Positions 10,734-22,352 of a stretch of 64,000 nucleotides of DNA are shown piece by piece. The translations under genes were made by a program, and so were the position numbers. The stretch comes from Gentiana macrophylla. Lineage: Eukaryota; Streptophyta; Magnoliopsida; Gentianales; Gentianaceae. The notes beneath the pieces were generated by a model. The model was not told where the DNA came from, did not search any database, and saw only the letters and a list, made by a program, of their open reading frames with translations. Position 1 is the stretch's first letter; the number at the start of each line of letters is the position of its first letter. Location of the stretch: contig CM047805.1 of NCBI GenBank assembly GCA_026214975.1, forward strand, positions 195,610,601 through 195,674,600. Reading direction: 5' to 3'.

Positions 10734-11600
10734 TTGAGCAATATCTTTCAGAGAAATCGAAAGAATAGTAATAATGGCAATGAAGATAGACGGACGTTGG
10801 CCGACTATGCCATGCCCGGCACAATACCATCAACCCGCTATCGCCATGCCTACCATTATCGCCTCCAAACTTCGAGCTTAAACCCCGACTTATTCGGGAT
10901 GATGCAAAGATGCATCAATTTTCCATGGTTTCCCATCCGAAACCCCACACTCACTTACACACATTCTGCAAATATGCGGTACTACCCAGATCCAAGGTGT
11001 AAGTGAGGACGCCATCAAGCTTAAACTATTTCCATTTTCCTTACGGGGAGGCACTGAGTGGTATCACTTTCCCTCTCGAATCCATCACTACGGGCGGAGC
11101 TCGAGAAGGAATTTCTAAGTCAATACTTTCCTCCTTCAAAACAGCCTCACTCGTTCCTCGAACGAAATCTTCACATTCCGTCACCGAAAATGAGTCATTC
11201 TTTGAGGCGGAAAAGGTTTAAGTCTCTCTCGCGAAAGTGTCCTTATCATGGCTTGCCAAAGCAAAGGCAAGTCCATACTTTCTTCGCCGGATTGACCGAG
11301 CTCACCAAGGGCATGGTCAATAGTTCCTCTTGTGGGGCATTTCTCAAGAAAACACCTGATGAGGGGTGGGCGTTGTTCGAGGACATTGCCAAATATAGCT
11401 ACGCCCCCTCTTATCAAGCCATCCAAGCACCTCCTCCCCCTCCCAAGGTCGAAGAGGTGACTATGCAAAGTCTTGTTGCCATACTGCAAAAGCAGATGGC
11501 ACCTTCTCAATCGACAACTCCCTATTTGACACCTCTCTCACACCGCCCCTACCCGAAGTTATCGTGCTCTTTCACTTCCACGTAACTCCTCAAGTTCTCA
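10734..11600 (+). pseudogene. G1 gag remnant
   Basis: Capsid-type structural protein of an Athila-like gypsy element; it would package the element RNA in cytoplasmic particles. The RRTLADYAMP block near 10790, at the protein N terminus, is typical of the lineage. It continues as LNPDLFGMMQ (about 10880-10910), a FPYGEA block (about 11045), and the CPYHGLPKQRQ region (about 11240) in successive frames. At least three frame changes separate these pieces (near 11000, 11060 and 11220). The 3' part is Pro-rich (APPPPPKVEE, about 11425). The remnant is too broken to make a particle protein as assembled. Confidence 0.75.
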
Positions 11601-11865
11601 GACAGAAGCATGTCGGTCGACCGCCATATGATCGCCAATGTCAATTTTCTTCCCTCGCCAAGTCAATGTTGTTCATGACTATGGACATCATAATCCAATC
11701 ACATGCCAAGTATGAGATAAAGATAGTGGCATACCTTCGCTTCTATCCCATGATTGGGCACGCGGAAGTCACGCTTTCTCCGCCGCTATACATAAATCGT
11801 AGATTCAATAACCATTCTCTTCGCCGTATCAGCTAGTTTTTCCAAAACCAAGGGTTTAATCAATC

Positions 11866-12380
11866 TCGGATTTAATCCTAATTCGAACTTCAATAAAACC
11901 CCTGGTTATAATCAACCCAAGCTATAATTCTTCCAATCCACAAAGAAAGTGTTCAACTGAATTGGCCCGCCAATTTAATTCTACATTTCCAAATCACCCA
12001 ATCACCACTCCTCAAAATCATCGTAACTCTCAAGGACCCTCCCAATCCAACAATTTCAAACCAAGTTGGAGGAGCAAAGCAGACAATAAAAATCTTGAGA
12101 GACAATAGGGCAATTGGTCGAGCAATTGATTACATCCTTTAAACAATTCAGAGTTAAAGAAGTAACCAAAAGCGCCAAGACAATCTTCGGATTTAATCCT
12201 AATTGAACTTCAATAAAACCCTGGTTATAATCGTAACCCAAGCTATAATTCTTCCAATCCACAAAGAAGTTTTCACTTATCTTCTTTGTTGTTCAATCTG
12301 ACTGGCCCGCCAATTTAATTCTACATTTCCAAATCACCATCCAATCAGCCACTCCTCAAAATCATCGTAACTCTCAAGGG
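11866..12380 (+). repeat. Tandem duplication within the G1 gag region
   Basis: The segment 11866-12036 is repeated at 12187-12380; both begin TCGGATTTAATCCTAATT and end ATCGTAACTCTCAAGG. The copies differ by small indels, and the second has an extra insert near 12270-12300. The sequence between them (12037-12186) is unique. The duplication sits in the gag-protease linker and contributes to the loss of reading frame. Confidence 0.8.
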
Positions 12381-12926
12381 CATCCGCCCGCTTTTACGAG
12401 AAAATCCTGGCATGGCGGTCATGTTTGCTCAGCCGATTTGAGTAAAGAGCCAATGTAATCGACTGCACTCAACAATGCATTATGGACAAGAGGAGGCCAA
12501 GACAATGAATTTAAGAAGCGGTACACACTGAAAGTGGTCCCTCTGGCTTCCAGTGGAAATTATTAGCCCCTCCCGCCATTGATAAGGCAAGAGAGGAAGT
12601 TGAGCACCCATCATCCCCTTGGTCGCAAGCAAGTAATCGTGGTCGATCCTCGATAGTGAAAAGGTTGGAAATCTCGTGGCTGCCCCCCGAGGATCGAACA
12701 AGTTGGAAACCCTCAAGTGGTCGATCCTTGAGGACCAAAAGGAAAAGGAAGTCGTGGTCGATCCCTCGACTACGAAAGCTTCAAAAGACGGTTCGGTGGA
12801 AGGATTTGAAGACAAAGTCAGCCGCCAGATCCTCAAAAGAGAGTCTTTTCCGAGAATGACCAAGAAGCTTCCGCTTCCACCGAGGAAGAGCAACATTCCA
12901 TTGGTTGAAGACAAAAGTACTAAAAG

Positions 12927-13700
12927 GTGCTAAACCTTCAAAATACTCTGTGTAAATCTGCCATTATCCGAGGTCTTGACGAGATGCCTAAGTATACAAA
13001 GTTCATCAAGGATGTTGTATCTTCCAAGAAGAAGTTAGCCGGAATGGATCAAGCAATTGGTAAGGAGTGTTCTATGGTCAATTATCAAGACTTACCAACC
13101 AAGAGAAGCGACCCAGGCAAATTTGTGCTCACATTGCAGATGGGAGGCCTAGTCTTCCCGAATTCCTTATGTGACTGGTGCATCCATCACCTTGATGCCA
13201 TTGTCCGCTTGCAATCGCCTTGGTTTGCGTAATCTTCTAGAACCCACTACCATGAACTCGGCAGTCACTGATAGGTCCTCTAAGAAAGCTTCAGGATCCT
13301 AAGGGACGTATTGGTTCAAATAGATAGGTTTACCTTTCCAGCTTGATCTGGCACGCTTGGATATTGAGAAAAGTGAAAGTGTCCCTTTGATTCTCGGAAG
13401 ACCTTTTCTATCTACGCCTATAGCCCTCATCGACAGATGGTGGGCATGTCACCATTCGAGTTGGTGACCGTGAGGTGAGCTATAGTGTTTCAAATCTATC
13501 AATGTACCTTCCGATCTCCAACCGGTCGCTCCATTGAGGAGACGCCTCGATGACTTCAATGACTTCATGGATAAGCAAGTCTTGGTCGTAGAGGCGAATA
13601 TGAGCGATTGATCGATAATCAATAATCATGGTGTGGTCAATCTAGACCGCTTAGCACCGAATTTGAGGACGAGCTAAGAGAAGAAGCCTTGGCAGTAGGA
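12927..13700 (+). pseudogene. G1 protease region remnant
   Basis: An open stretch at 12927-13232 contains DEMPKYTKFIKDVV and a following Lys-rich block, the linker before the aspartic protease in Athila-like polyproteins. It is followed by DPGKFVLTLQMGG and a degraded catalytic neighbourhood in shifted frames (about 13100-13260); a clear D-T/S-G triad cannot be read. Further pieces (VPLILGRPFL-like, about 13380-13410) mark the end of the protease domain. The enzyme would have cleaved the gag-pol precursor. Confidence 0.65.
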
Positions 13701-13999
13701 CCACCGAGTAAGCTCGGCCGATGTTGAGTTGAAGAGTGGTGATCTTAAATCAAGTCCAGAGGATCCTCCCGTGAGATTTGGCATCAAGCCGCTGCCTAAA
13801 CATCTTAAGTATGTATTTTCGAGAGAAGGTGACCGGCTTCCTTTGATCATCTCGCCAAGCTATCTCGAATGTAAGAGCTTAAATCGCTAAACGCCTTGCG
13901 CAAAAATGAGAAAGCCTTTGATGAGGTGTGGAGATATCCGGGATATCTCCGACATCCAGATGCACAAGATCAAGACTGAGGAGGGTGCAAATGTGTTAG

Positions 14000-14760
14000 A
14001 CAAAGCCCTGCAGGAGGCTCAACCTCATATGCAAGAAGTCGTAAAAAGGAAATCATTAAGCTTCTAGATATGGGTATCATATACGCCTATTGCCGAGCAA
14101 GTGAGTGGGTGTCCCCGACTCAGTAGTCCCCAAAAAGTGGGGAATTACTATTGAGAAGAATGAGAAGGGAGAGGAGATAGCATCGAGGCTAGTTACAAAG
14201 CTATGTAGTCTCAGATGACTACGTAAAACTCAATGAGGTCACAATGAAAGATCATTTCCCTTCCATTCATTGATCGATGCTTGAGCGCCTAGCAGCAGGC
14301 ACGATTCTCATCGCTCTCGGATGGATATTCGTGATACTTCCAGATACCCATCGATCCCGTTGACCAAGAGAAGACCACTTTCACTTGCCCTTATGGTACA
14401 TTCGCCTACAAAGCGGATGCCATTTGGTCTATGCAATGCCCCCCGCTACCTTCAGAGGTGTATGATGGCAATCTTTGACGGGCTAGTTGAAAAGTGCATG
14501 GAGATTTTTATGGATGATTTCTGTCTTTGGTCAATCCTTCGATGATCGCCTCAATAATCTTGATCGTGTTATCCGGGATGTGTGGAAAAGAACTTAGTAC
14601 TCAATCGGGAAAAGTGCCATTTTATGGTCGATGAGGATAGTTCTGGCCACAAAGTGTCCGCCAAAGGCATATGTAAGTCGATAGGCCAAGGTTGAAGCTA
14701 TTGAGAAGATGAGTTATCCTAAGAATGTACGCCGAAGTCGAGGTTTCCTCGACATGTCGG
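14000..14760 (+). pseudogene. G1 reverse transcriptase remnant
   Basis: RNA-dependent DNA polymerase domain. The most readable frame (14321-14545) has MPFGLCNAP at about 14410-14437 and the catalytic YxDD equivalent as FMDDF at 14506-14520, which is the gypsy form. The upstream part (14050-14300), with the DVRK- and KDHFP-type blocks, is split among frames. At the alanine-threonine-phenylalanine position after NAP the sequence reads RYL, which a small indel or base-calling change at a CAG would explain. Downstream, a thumb-like region continues to about 14760. Confidence 0.85.
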
Positions 14761-14879
14761 TTTCTATAGAGATTCATCCAAGATTTTTCCAAAGTAGCCA
14801 AGCCCCTATCTACTCGCCAAGGAAGACGCTGAGTTCAATTTCGATGAAAACGCAAGCAAGCGCTTGAGGAGCTCAAGAA

Positions 14880-15300
14880 TCGGTTAATATCCGCTCCAAT
14901 CCTCATATCGCCAGATCGAACTTGCCCTTTGAGCTTATGTGCGATGCATCCAACTATGCCGTTGGTGCCAGACAGCCGTGATCAAGGAAAGTTCCACTAT
15001 CTATTACGCCACCACACGTTGAATCCTTCGCAAGTTAACTATACGACTCACCGAAAAGGAGTTATTGGTCGTAGTGTTTGCTATGGACAAGTTCCGTAGT
15101 TACTTGTCGGGTGCTCAAGTGATTGTGTGGATCGACCACGCCGCTTGGCGATATCTCATGACCAAAAGGAAGCTAAACCGCGCTATCGCGTTGGATAATC
15201 GAATTCTCCAAGAGTTTGACGCTCAAATCAAAGATAAGAAGCGGCAAAGGAGAACGAGTGGCGGATCATGTTTCTAGGATGTTAAGTGAGGAAAAGTGGT
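14880..15300 (+). pseudogene. G1 RNase H remnant
   Basis: RNase H domain following reverse transcriptase, which would remove template RNA. LMCDASNYAVG is readable at about 14935-14970, then an LNPSQVNYTT-like block at about 15020-15050, then VFAMDKFRSYLSG and IVWIDHAAWRYLMTK in the open frame 15065-15277. The frame breaks near 14975, 15010 and 15055. Catalytic Asp residues of the first and later blocks are visible, but the frame is not continuous. Confidence 0.8.
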
Positions 15301-16640
15301 GAACCAGATGATATAGATCTTTACTTTTTCTAGAAAACATCATGTTGATCGATGGCCGCCTCCGTGATGTTCCTTGGTACTCCTCCATTGTCAACTACCT
15401 TCATGCCAAATACCTTGATCCTCGAAATGTCTTATCAAGAGAAGAAGAAGTTCTTCTCTCGATATGAAATATTTCGCTTGGGATGAACCTTACACTCTTC
15501 AAGATCCGCAAAGATGGTTTGTCGAGGAGGTGTGTTCCTCGAAGTCCGAGCAACGCGATATAATCGAAAGCAATGCCATAGTGGACCCACAGTGGTCACT
15601 TTGGTCCTTGGAAAACGGTTGCTAAGATTTTCCAAACCGGATTCTATTGACCGACGATCTTTAAAGATACGTAAGCCTTCAGAAGCTTATGCGATAGATG
15701 TCAAAGAACCGAGCTTTGACAAGGCGGTTTGACATGCCTTTAAAACCCATCTTAGAGTGCGAAGTCTTTGATGTATGGGGCATCGATTTTATGGGACCAT
15801 TCCCATCATCTTGTGGCAACAAATACATCTTAGTCTGCGTTGACTATGTTTCAAATGGGTGGAGGCAATTGCCACTCCTCACAATGATCATAAAACGGTC
15901 ATGAAATTTCAAGAAGAACATCTTTGTGAGGTTTGATGTCCACATGCCTTGATCATGATGAAGGACACACTTTTGCAACCGACTTTGGAAAAAGTCCTCG
16001 AGAAGTATGGTGTTCGCCATAAAATCGGCACATCATATCATCCGATGACTAGTGGTCGTTGAGCTAAGCTAAACCGTAGTCTCAAGAAATCCTCGAGAAG
16101 ACGGTGAATAGTCATAGAAAAGATCGAGTTCAAGTTGGACGATGTACTTTGGGCATATAGGATCGCTTATAAGACCCCTATGGGTACATCGCCATATCAA
16201 ATGGTTTACGGTAAGCCATGCCATCCGCCAATGAGTTAGAGCATTGTATGACACACGAAGTTTTTGAACTTCGATTCCCAATCCTATGGGAAACATCGAT
16301 TGCAAAGTAAATTGCATGAGTCGGATGAATTTAGACTCCGTGCTTATGAAAGCGCCAGATTAGTAAAGAGAAGATGAAACAACTCCATGACGCCAGATAA
16401 AGAAGAGAGAATTCCGTGTCGGCGAGCAAGTTCTCTTATACAATTCTAGGTTACATTTGTTTCTTGGGAAGTTGAGAACACGTTGGTCCGGTCCTTTCGA
16501 GATTCTCCAAATCATTCCTCGAGGCGTTTCTAGAGTCCGCGGGTTACGGCGATCAACCGCTCCGAGTGAATGGTCGAGATGCAAGCATTACATTGGTGAA
16601 CCCAAGGTAAAGCCTTTGACTGCTCGATTTTGATATCCTC
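15300..16640 (+). pseudogene. G1 integrase remnant
   Basis: DDE integrase that would insert the DNA copy. The central core is recognisable: [18 protein letters not shown] at about 15770-15825, with the first catalytic Asp, and a YKTPMGTSPYQMVYGKPCH block at about 16170-16220. The region ending TARFLISSV (about 16600-16650) closes the polyprotein. Frames change several times (near 15700, 15890, 15960, 16060 and 16250), so no functional enzyme is encoded as assembled. No chromodomain is visible, as expected for the Athila lineage. Confidence 0.8.
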
Positions 16641-17453
16641 GGTGTAGCACCCCTAAAGTCGATGAGTTTGACGAAGTTCTCGCCCGACTTATTTTCCGAG
16701 GATGACGGTTGTGGTAAATCGTAAGAAGTTCTAGCGGTGTAGTTGGGATATGGAAGAGTTTTTCAAAGAGCAACAACTCAAGAGGAAGTCGGCAAAGAAG
16801 AAATCACCACGGGAAGTTCAAGCGTGTTTGAGAGCTATTAAAGAATTAACCCCTTGTGTTCGCTGCCGCTTTCGCACCCACACCATCGATGAGAGCTTAC
16901 ACGAGGTAGTGGTCGCGTAAAAGTCAAATGGCCTGATCCAGCCGAGCCTTCATTGCGCCGGGCTCGACGTTAAACAAAGCGCTGGGAGGCAACCCACTCT
17001 TTTCTTTTGTTTTGTTTATTTATTTCTTAGTTTTTCGAAAGCCATCGCCGGTTTCTCGTAGGCTCGGATTTTATGTTTTCCGCTTTTGTATTTGAAATTT
17101 TTTTCTGCTTTTAAAAAAGGGTGCATTGGTGTTTTGAATGGAATTTGTCGCTTTTGTTCGAGGCACCGCTGCGGGATGCTTTTCAATCTCGACTTCTCTT
17201 TCTTTATCACTTTTGTACGCTACGATATAATCCCTTGTATCCCCGAGGTATTTCTTTGTTTTCATGAGTGCAGGAATTTGCATTAGTCAGGCGATTTCGT
17301 GATGATGTCGCTCCGTGGATGGTCCACGGTCCATCAGATTCATCGAGCATTTCCGAGGTGGATCGATACGCCTGTATGTTTCTTTATAACTATAATCACT
17401 AAGTACTTTCTTTCTTTTTTAATTCCGCACACCATGAGGACATGTTGTCATTT

Positions 17454-17468
17454 AAGTGTGGGGAGGGA
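17454..17468 (+). promoter_or_regulatory. G1 second polypurine-like tract
   Basis: AAGTGTGGGGAGGGA, nearly the same as the true tract (AAGTGTGGGGAG at 18467-18478) but 1013 bp upstream. It is preceded by CATGAGGACATG, a small inverted repeat. It could prime plus-strand synthesis internally, like a central polypurine tract. Confidence 0.5.
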
Positions 17469-18445
17469 TTAGTCGAGCATGTATCTATACATTTGCTTAC
17501 ATGATATTATTTCTATGCTAAAATGAGCTAAATTTTAAAAATTTTTGTTTTGTCTCGAGTGAGCAATGCATGTTTTTGTTCGGTTTGTTATATTCATTGA
17601 TGTCAGATGCCGATGTTCCGTAAGTTAGTTGTTTCACCCGACACTCTTTTCACATGCCATAGTAAATGATGAGCTATATTATAAAGTTATACCCTTTGAT
17701 TAGTGATGGTTGATTCCTTATAAGTCATGTGCTTAGTGCTAATGTTCATATCGTGAGACTTATGATAGTTTGTGTTTAGTTCCAAGTATGATATAATCGT
17801 GAATATCTAGAAGTTTGAATGTGATAAGTAATACGAGCTAATGTCCTTTGAAAAAGTTGAGTTAATAATGAAATCAATAGTGTGTGTCGGAAGTCGGTCG
17901 ATGATTTGAGTGCGTAAGGCATTATCTCGAAATGTTTTATTCCACTATGATGACCAAAAGCTCACTACAAATGTAAGAAGTCGCTTTATGATTTGAGTAA
18001 GGTAGGTATACCACGATGTCCTATTCTCGCTATGATGAGCAATAGCTTATTCTCGATGTGTGTTTAAATGTGCAATCAATTGAATCAACTTAGGAATTGG
18101 TATGAAAAGAATGAAATGAGACTTAGTTATCGTTAATCTTATCCCCAAGATAAACCGATGGATATGTCGTAGGATTATCCTCTAAGTATGTCGGAAAGGT
18201 CTTAAATGTGTTCTATCATCTTTTCCGGATATGTTCCGCTTTTTGTAGGTGCATCTTATAAGTATCTTTTATTACTAGTTTGAAGGGGTATTAGTTGGTT
18301 TTGCTTGAAATATTCAAGTTTGGATTTAGTGGAAATTTGCTATGGTTATGCACACACACACGATGGTGAGCTTCTAATTTATTGACTATGTGGTATATGT
18401 GTTGAGGTGTCTATATTCTTTCCGAGCCTTTATCTTGTTTTGTTT

Positions 18446-18462
18446 TGCTCGACGAGCAAAGT
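18446..18462 (+). promoter_or_regulatory. Stem-loop before the G1 polypurine tract
   Basis: Stem TTTGCTC, loop GAC, stem GAGCAAA, ending 4 bp before the polypurine tract. The same structure occurs at the same place in G2 and G3. Confidence 0.6.
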
Positions 18463-18466
18463 TTAA

Positions 18467-18479
18467 GTGTGGGGAGTTG
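18467..18479 (+). promoter_or_regulatory. G1 polypurine tract
   Basis: AAGTGTGGGGAGT, ending directly before the 3' LTR start TGTTATGG at 18480. It is the expected primer for plus-strand DNA. Confidence 0.85.
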
Positions 18480-19988
18480 TTATGGTGAATTTATACGCTT
18501 TATAACGTTGTATTTTATGATGTTCTCCCCATAATTCATATGATTTGCATAGAAATGTGGTTTTAAATGATTTATTAAGCAAGTGAGATTTTAATTAGTT
18601 TATTCGCAAAATGAGGTTGTGTACGTGTTTTGATTATGGTTTTATGAGTATTTGGATTGTGTTACGCTTTACGATGTCTTAATGTGATGTAGATACATGT
18701 TGGAGGCTAAATTGATGATCAAATGTTGATATAATTCGAGCTAAATCGAGATGTAGATGAGAAAAGAAGGATAAAGATGGAAGAAGAAAGAGATAATGAT
18801 CAAGAGATCGAGTTCCAAAGATCGATGAACGAAGCTGCCCACGGTCCGCCCATGGTGGACGGCGTTTGCTCAACCGAACGAGCGCTCAGAGGTGCGATTT
18901 ACATTCGTGAGCCTTCAAACGCCGTGATAGACGAGCCGCTCACCTCCGCCCGTAAGTCGCCGGACGAAGGCCCAAGATAGTGGACGGGCGCCCAAGCACC
19001 GCCTTAGCCTAAACCGACCTAAAAATCTATAAATAGGCGCGATTTCTCAAACCCTAGACACACAATTGGAACCCTAAAACTCAGTGGGCTTTGGCATGCT
19101 TTTTCTACGCTTTTACCTACTTTTATGCAATTTAATTCCTAGATTAGATTAGATAGATTCATGTCTTTTATTTCATCAATTCGAAAGGCAACAAGGATGC
19201 TAAGAGGCTAAAACCTCTTGAACAAGCTGCCAGAAGCCTTCTTTCAACAATTCAGCTTTTGATTCGTGATTAACTGTGAGTATCTATTTAAAGTTCGCGC
19301 TTTTATCATGTTTTGTATGTTTTTGCATGTTTAATCGAAAGATGCTTGCTTTGATGATTGTTTATTTGATGAAAATCATGTTAACGATAGATCACCGTGA
19401 TAAAAGAATAGATCTTCGATCTAACTAAAACGCAGAGTTATTAGATTGATTTTCTAGATTAGAATTGAAAGATTTCACGCCTAGGTTAGAAAGACGTAAT
19501 CTTTAACATCGAAAGATAAAAGATTAGAAACTAACTTGTCCACTTAGAGTAGGAGTTTATGCCTTCGATTAGGTGAATCACGACTTGAGTAGTAGATCAC
19601 GAATTAATCCGAATTAGAATTGAATGTTGATAGGATAGGTGGATCAATTGCTTGTTCGCTCGCTATAATTTGATTTTTTAACTTGAACTTGAATTGTTAG
19701 ATTAGTCTACTTTTTCTCGCACTTTGTTTAGTTTAGTTTATCGCTTTCAATCTTTCCTAGCTTTGGATTTCATCCTCTGCCTAGTTTATTTTCAAGATGT
19801 TTGTCCAGCTTTTAGTTCCTCGCTTAGGTTAGTTTTCGTGACAATAATTAGTTAAAACAAAAGCTGTGGTTCACAATCAGCCTAGTTCCTCGTAAGATCG
19901 ACCCGGCATTAGCCTCCATACTACGATCCTTGCACTTGAGGTTAACCGGTTTATTACTTGTTGTTTTGTATAGATAAAATCCGGGACA
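18480..19988 (+). repeat. G1 3' LTR
   Basis: 1509 bp, starting TGTTATGG and ending CCGGGACA. Aligns throughout with the 5' LTR; many differences are one- to three-base indels next to CAG or CTG triplets. The TATAAATAGG box is at about 19028. The duplicated target GTATA follows at 19989-19993. Confidence 0.93.
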
Positions 19989-21613
19989 GTATATACACGG
20001 GAGGATTGAGTTAGTGAAGATGTAGTTAAAATACAATTAGCCCGAGTGAAGTTAACCGAGAGTATCGGGTCTCTCCTTTAACGTGCTATTAATGCGCCTG
20101 CAACACAATAGGTGTGATTGTCTTATCCGACTTTCGTTAAGAGAACCTAATGGGCATTTATATATGATAGATATATCATATGTATCGGACCGATTTGATT
20201 AGAGTTCACTTATATAATTCCGTAATTCGTAATTTTATCGAATCAATGGATGATCATATTTATGGATATATCTTAATCTCGAGGTGATCACACCAACCGC
20301 TTGAATCAAGATGAAGTTTGACTTGACGGTTAAGGATTACACCGAGTCTGTGGTCCGAATTACCCCATCTTGGCATTGTAATCGATTGAGTGAGTAGTCT
20401 CGTGTTATCACGCATATACGGAATCCATTCCTTCCATTTCTCGAGAGTAGATAGACAGCCTCCTTATTTGTTAATCCTAGAAACCGATCGATCCATGGAG
20501 TTCATATTACACCGATTAGCTACAAGTGAGTTGTATGAATTAATTGATCACTAGGGGTTAATGGTAAATAAGGATAAGAGGTTCTAGAAAGTGGTTAACG
20601 GTAACTTCCCGATTTAGTAATGAACAAATTCATGAGGATTAATCCATATGTAATGATTATATCAATGGATGCTTATTATTATTCTCGTGAGGAGATAAAT
20701 ATAATCTTATAATCGGAGGAGCAAATCAATGGATTATGGTGGCATATTCCTCGTGATTGATTTATCGAATGTAATTATTCTATAATTATTTATTTGATTT
20801 ATCGGAGCCACTGATTATTAGTCCATGGTCCCCGACGTGCCTCCTAATATAGCATAGCTATTCTCGGACGTCTAATCCTAATAATATTAATTTAGTTCTT
20901 GTTGGACTTTATTAAAACGATATGTGAATTAATTGTTTAGTGGACTATTAAATTAGTTGGGCTAAATAATTAAATATATGGAAAAGACATTTTCCATAAT
21001 CTTGGCCCAATTAGTGTGTGTGTGGGAAAAAAAAAATCATATTGACTAGGTCAATGATGATAAATTTCGCCCCATATGTTTTTTTGGAAGAAGAAATTAG
21101 CTAGTTTTCTTGTGATTAATAAGATGTGCATAAAATATTTATTGGATAAATATTTATGGTAAGAAATAAAGATAAATATTATTCTAGATTTGTTCTAGAA
21201 TATTATGGGATTATTATAATTGATTTTGTATTAATTATTAAATCCTTGGAGGTTAAGTTTACTCTCCTATATAAAGAGAGTTCTCACAAGCCTTAAACAC
21301 ACAATGTAAAATTCGACTTCTCCTCTTAGAGAGGAAGAAGGAATAAAATTCGGCCAAGGGATTTAAGGGAAAATCTTGGAGATTTTTCCGGGTAGCATAT
21401 CGGAAGGGTTCGAGTCGAGGATTTCTTTCCACCGGGAGTTGCTTGGATCACACGTACGGAAGATCGTGGTGCTCTTCACGTATTCATCCTTTCTATTGCG
21501 GTTCTTCAACTTGGATTTTGAGATCCAAGAGGTATGTTCTACAACCCCCTTGTAGAGTAGATCTAGTTATTTTATTACGTGTATTTTATAGATCTAGATC
21601 CTTAAATCGCTCA
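19989..21613 (+). repeat. C1 3' LTR, right part
   Basis: Continuation of the LTR begun at 8046, homologous to the C2 LTRs from their GAGGATTGAGTTAGTG block onward. It includes AATGCGCCTG (about 20090), the TATA box inside ACTCTC-N9-GAGAGT (21261-21281), and the GGTATGTTCTACAACCCCCTTG end region. The exact right end is uncertain; CA at 21612-21613 is my best choice by analogy with the TG...CA ends of C2. The matching 5' LTR is not in the window, so a target duplication cannot be tested. Confidence 0.8.
21261..21281 (+). promoter_or_regulatory. TATA box within an inverted repeat, C1 LTR
   Basis: CTATATAAA flanked by ACTCTC and its complement GAGAGT. The identical 21 bp is in both C2 LTRs (42529-42549 and 49771-49791) although flanking sequence has diverged. 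Confidence 0.7.
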
Positions 21614-21659
21614 CCATGGATGATATTACTAAAAATCATACATCATGAAGTTCTCATCG

Positions 21660-21934
21660 ATCTCTTTTGTCATTGACCTCGTGAGGATGGTCATGACTTG
21701 GTTATTTTTCAGATCCCATGCTTCAAACTTGGGGTCGGCCAAACAGTAAGGTGTTGGAGCCGATAAGTATCCCATCTTGCTCGCCGGAGATATACATCTT
21801 CATAGACCTTGACCATAGCATGTAGTTGTTGCCATCAAGTCTCTCGATTCAGAATGAAGAGTTTTCAAAGTGACCCTAGTCCGCTGAGGTCGGGACTCTA
21901 CTGAGGGTGAAGAAGCTTCGGATATTGAAGACAT
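21660..21934 (-). pseudogene. D: copia gag start, broken
   Basis: On the minus strand an ATG at 21934 opens a copia-type gag: it starts MSSISEASSPSVESR and then has the family block with GNNYMLWSRSMKMY after a frame change near 21835. A second shift leads into CLADPKFEAWDL. It lies about 45 bp downstream of the primer-binding site at 21978-21990, as expected for a copia element. The rest of gag and all of pol are missing, replaced on the left by the end of C1. It would have been the capsid protein of element D. Confidence 0.7.
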
Positions 21935-21977
21935 TCTTGATATGAGATGAGATTTTTCAGCGGATTAAGGAGATTAT

Positions 21978-21990
21978 CTCTCTAATACCA
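21978..21990 (-). promoter_or_regulatory. D primer-binding site (initiator tRNA-Met)
   Basis: On the minus strand TGGTATTAGAGAG, a variant of the copia primer site complementary to initiator-methionine tRNA, 11 bp inside the LTR end. Confidence 0.7.
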
Positions 21991-22001
21991 TGAAGAGAGT
22001 T

Positions 22002-22347
22002 TGAGAAAGTAATAATTCTTGAGTAAACTTCAACTTATTTTTATTCATCATAAAAGAAGAGTATATATAGATACAAGTATGGAGAGAAAGGTCCTAGTAG
22101 TGTCATGAGTGCTATGGGCGCTAGTATGTGATAGGACGGTCCATATGCGGCTGGACATAAAGGCTCGGACAATAAGACAAACTAGAGTTACTTTATGACA
22201 TATTAATTGTTTATATCACACAATTAATATGTCATGTTACAAATAATGTGTACAAGTAAAGTGTTACAAGAATTAAAGTTAAAAGAAATATTCATAATAT
22301 TAAATATTATGTAATATTAATATTATGTAATATTTCCATGCACAACA
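22002..22347 (-). repeat. D: 5' LTR of a minus-strand copia element
   Basis: 346 bp with TG...CA ends when read on the minus strand (starts TGTTGTGCATGG, ends TACTTTCTCA). It carries a TATATATA-like stretch near 22074 and abuts S1 RNase H coding sequence at 22348. Element D therefore appears to have inserted into the pol gene of S1 in the opposite orientation, and the remainder of both elements to the left was later lost. Confidence 0.65.
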
Positions 22348-22352
22348 ACTAA

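Larger units (their letters stand above)
16641..18479 (+). other. G1 3' untranslated region
   Basis: About 1.8 kb between integrase and the 3' LTR, without a convincing env-like gene. It contains a second polypurine-like tract (17454-17468), a stem-loop (18446-18462) and the true polypurine tract. The last 1.1 kb is homologous to the 3' region of G2 (34651-35710, minus strand). CAG and CTG are almost absent: I count one in 17461-18480. Confidence 0.7.
8220..19988 (+). mobile_element. G1: full-length Athila-like gypsy retrotransposon
   Basis: An 11.8-kb element with LTRs of 1519 and 1509 bp, each starting TGTTA and ending GGGACA, a tRNA-Asp primer-binding site, a gag-pol remnant in the order gag, protease, reverse transcriptase, RNase H, integrase, a long 3' untranslated region and a polypurine tract. 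It is flanked by the 5-bp duplication GTATA and lies inside the LTR of C1, so it is younger than C1. The LTRs still align end to end, but gag-pol is broken by many frame changes. Some of these may be assembly errors, because CAG and CTG triplets look systematically altered here. No env-like gene is visible after integrase. Confidence 0.93.

Noticed and set aside
12480..12914. 144-codon minus-strand frame in G1
   Set aside because: It is antisense to the gag-protease region, has no family motif and overlaps plus-strand frames. It is a shadow.
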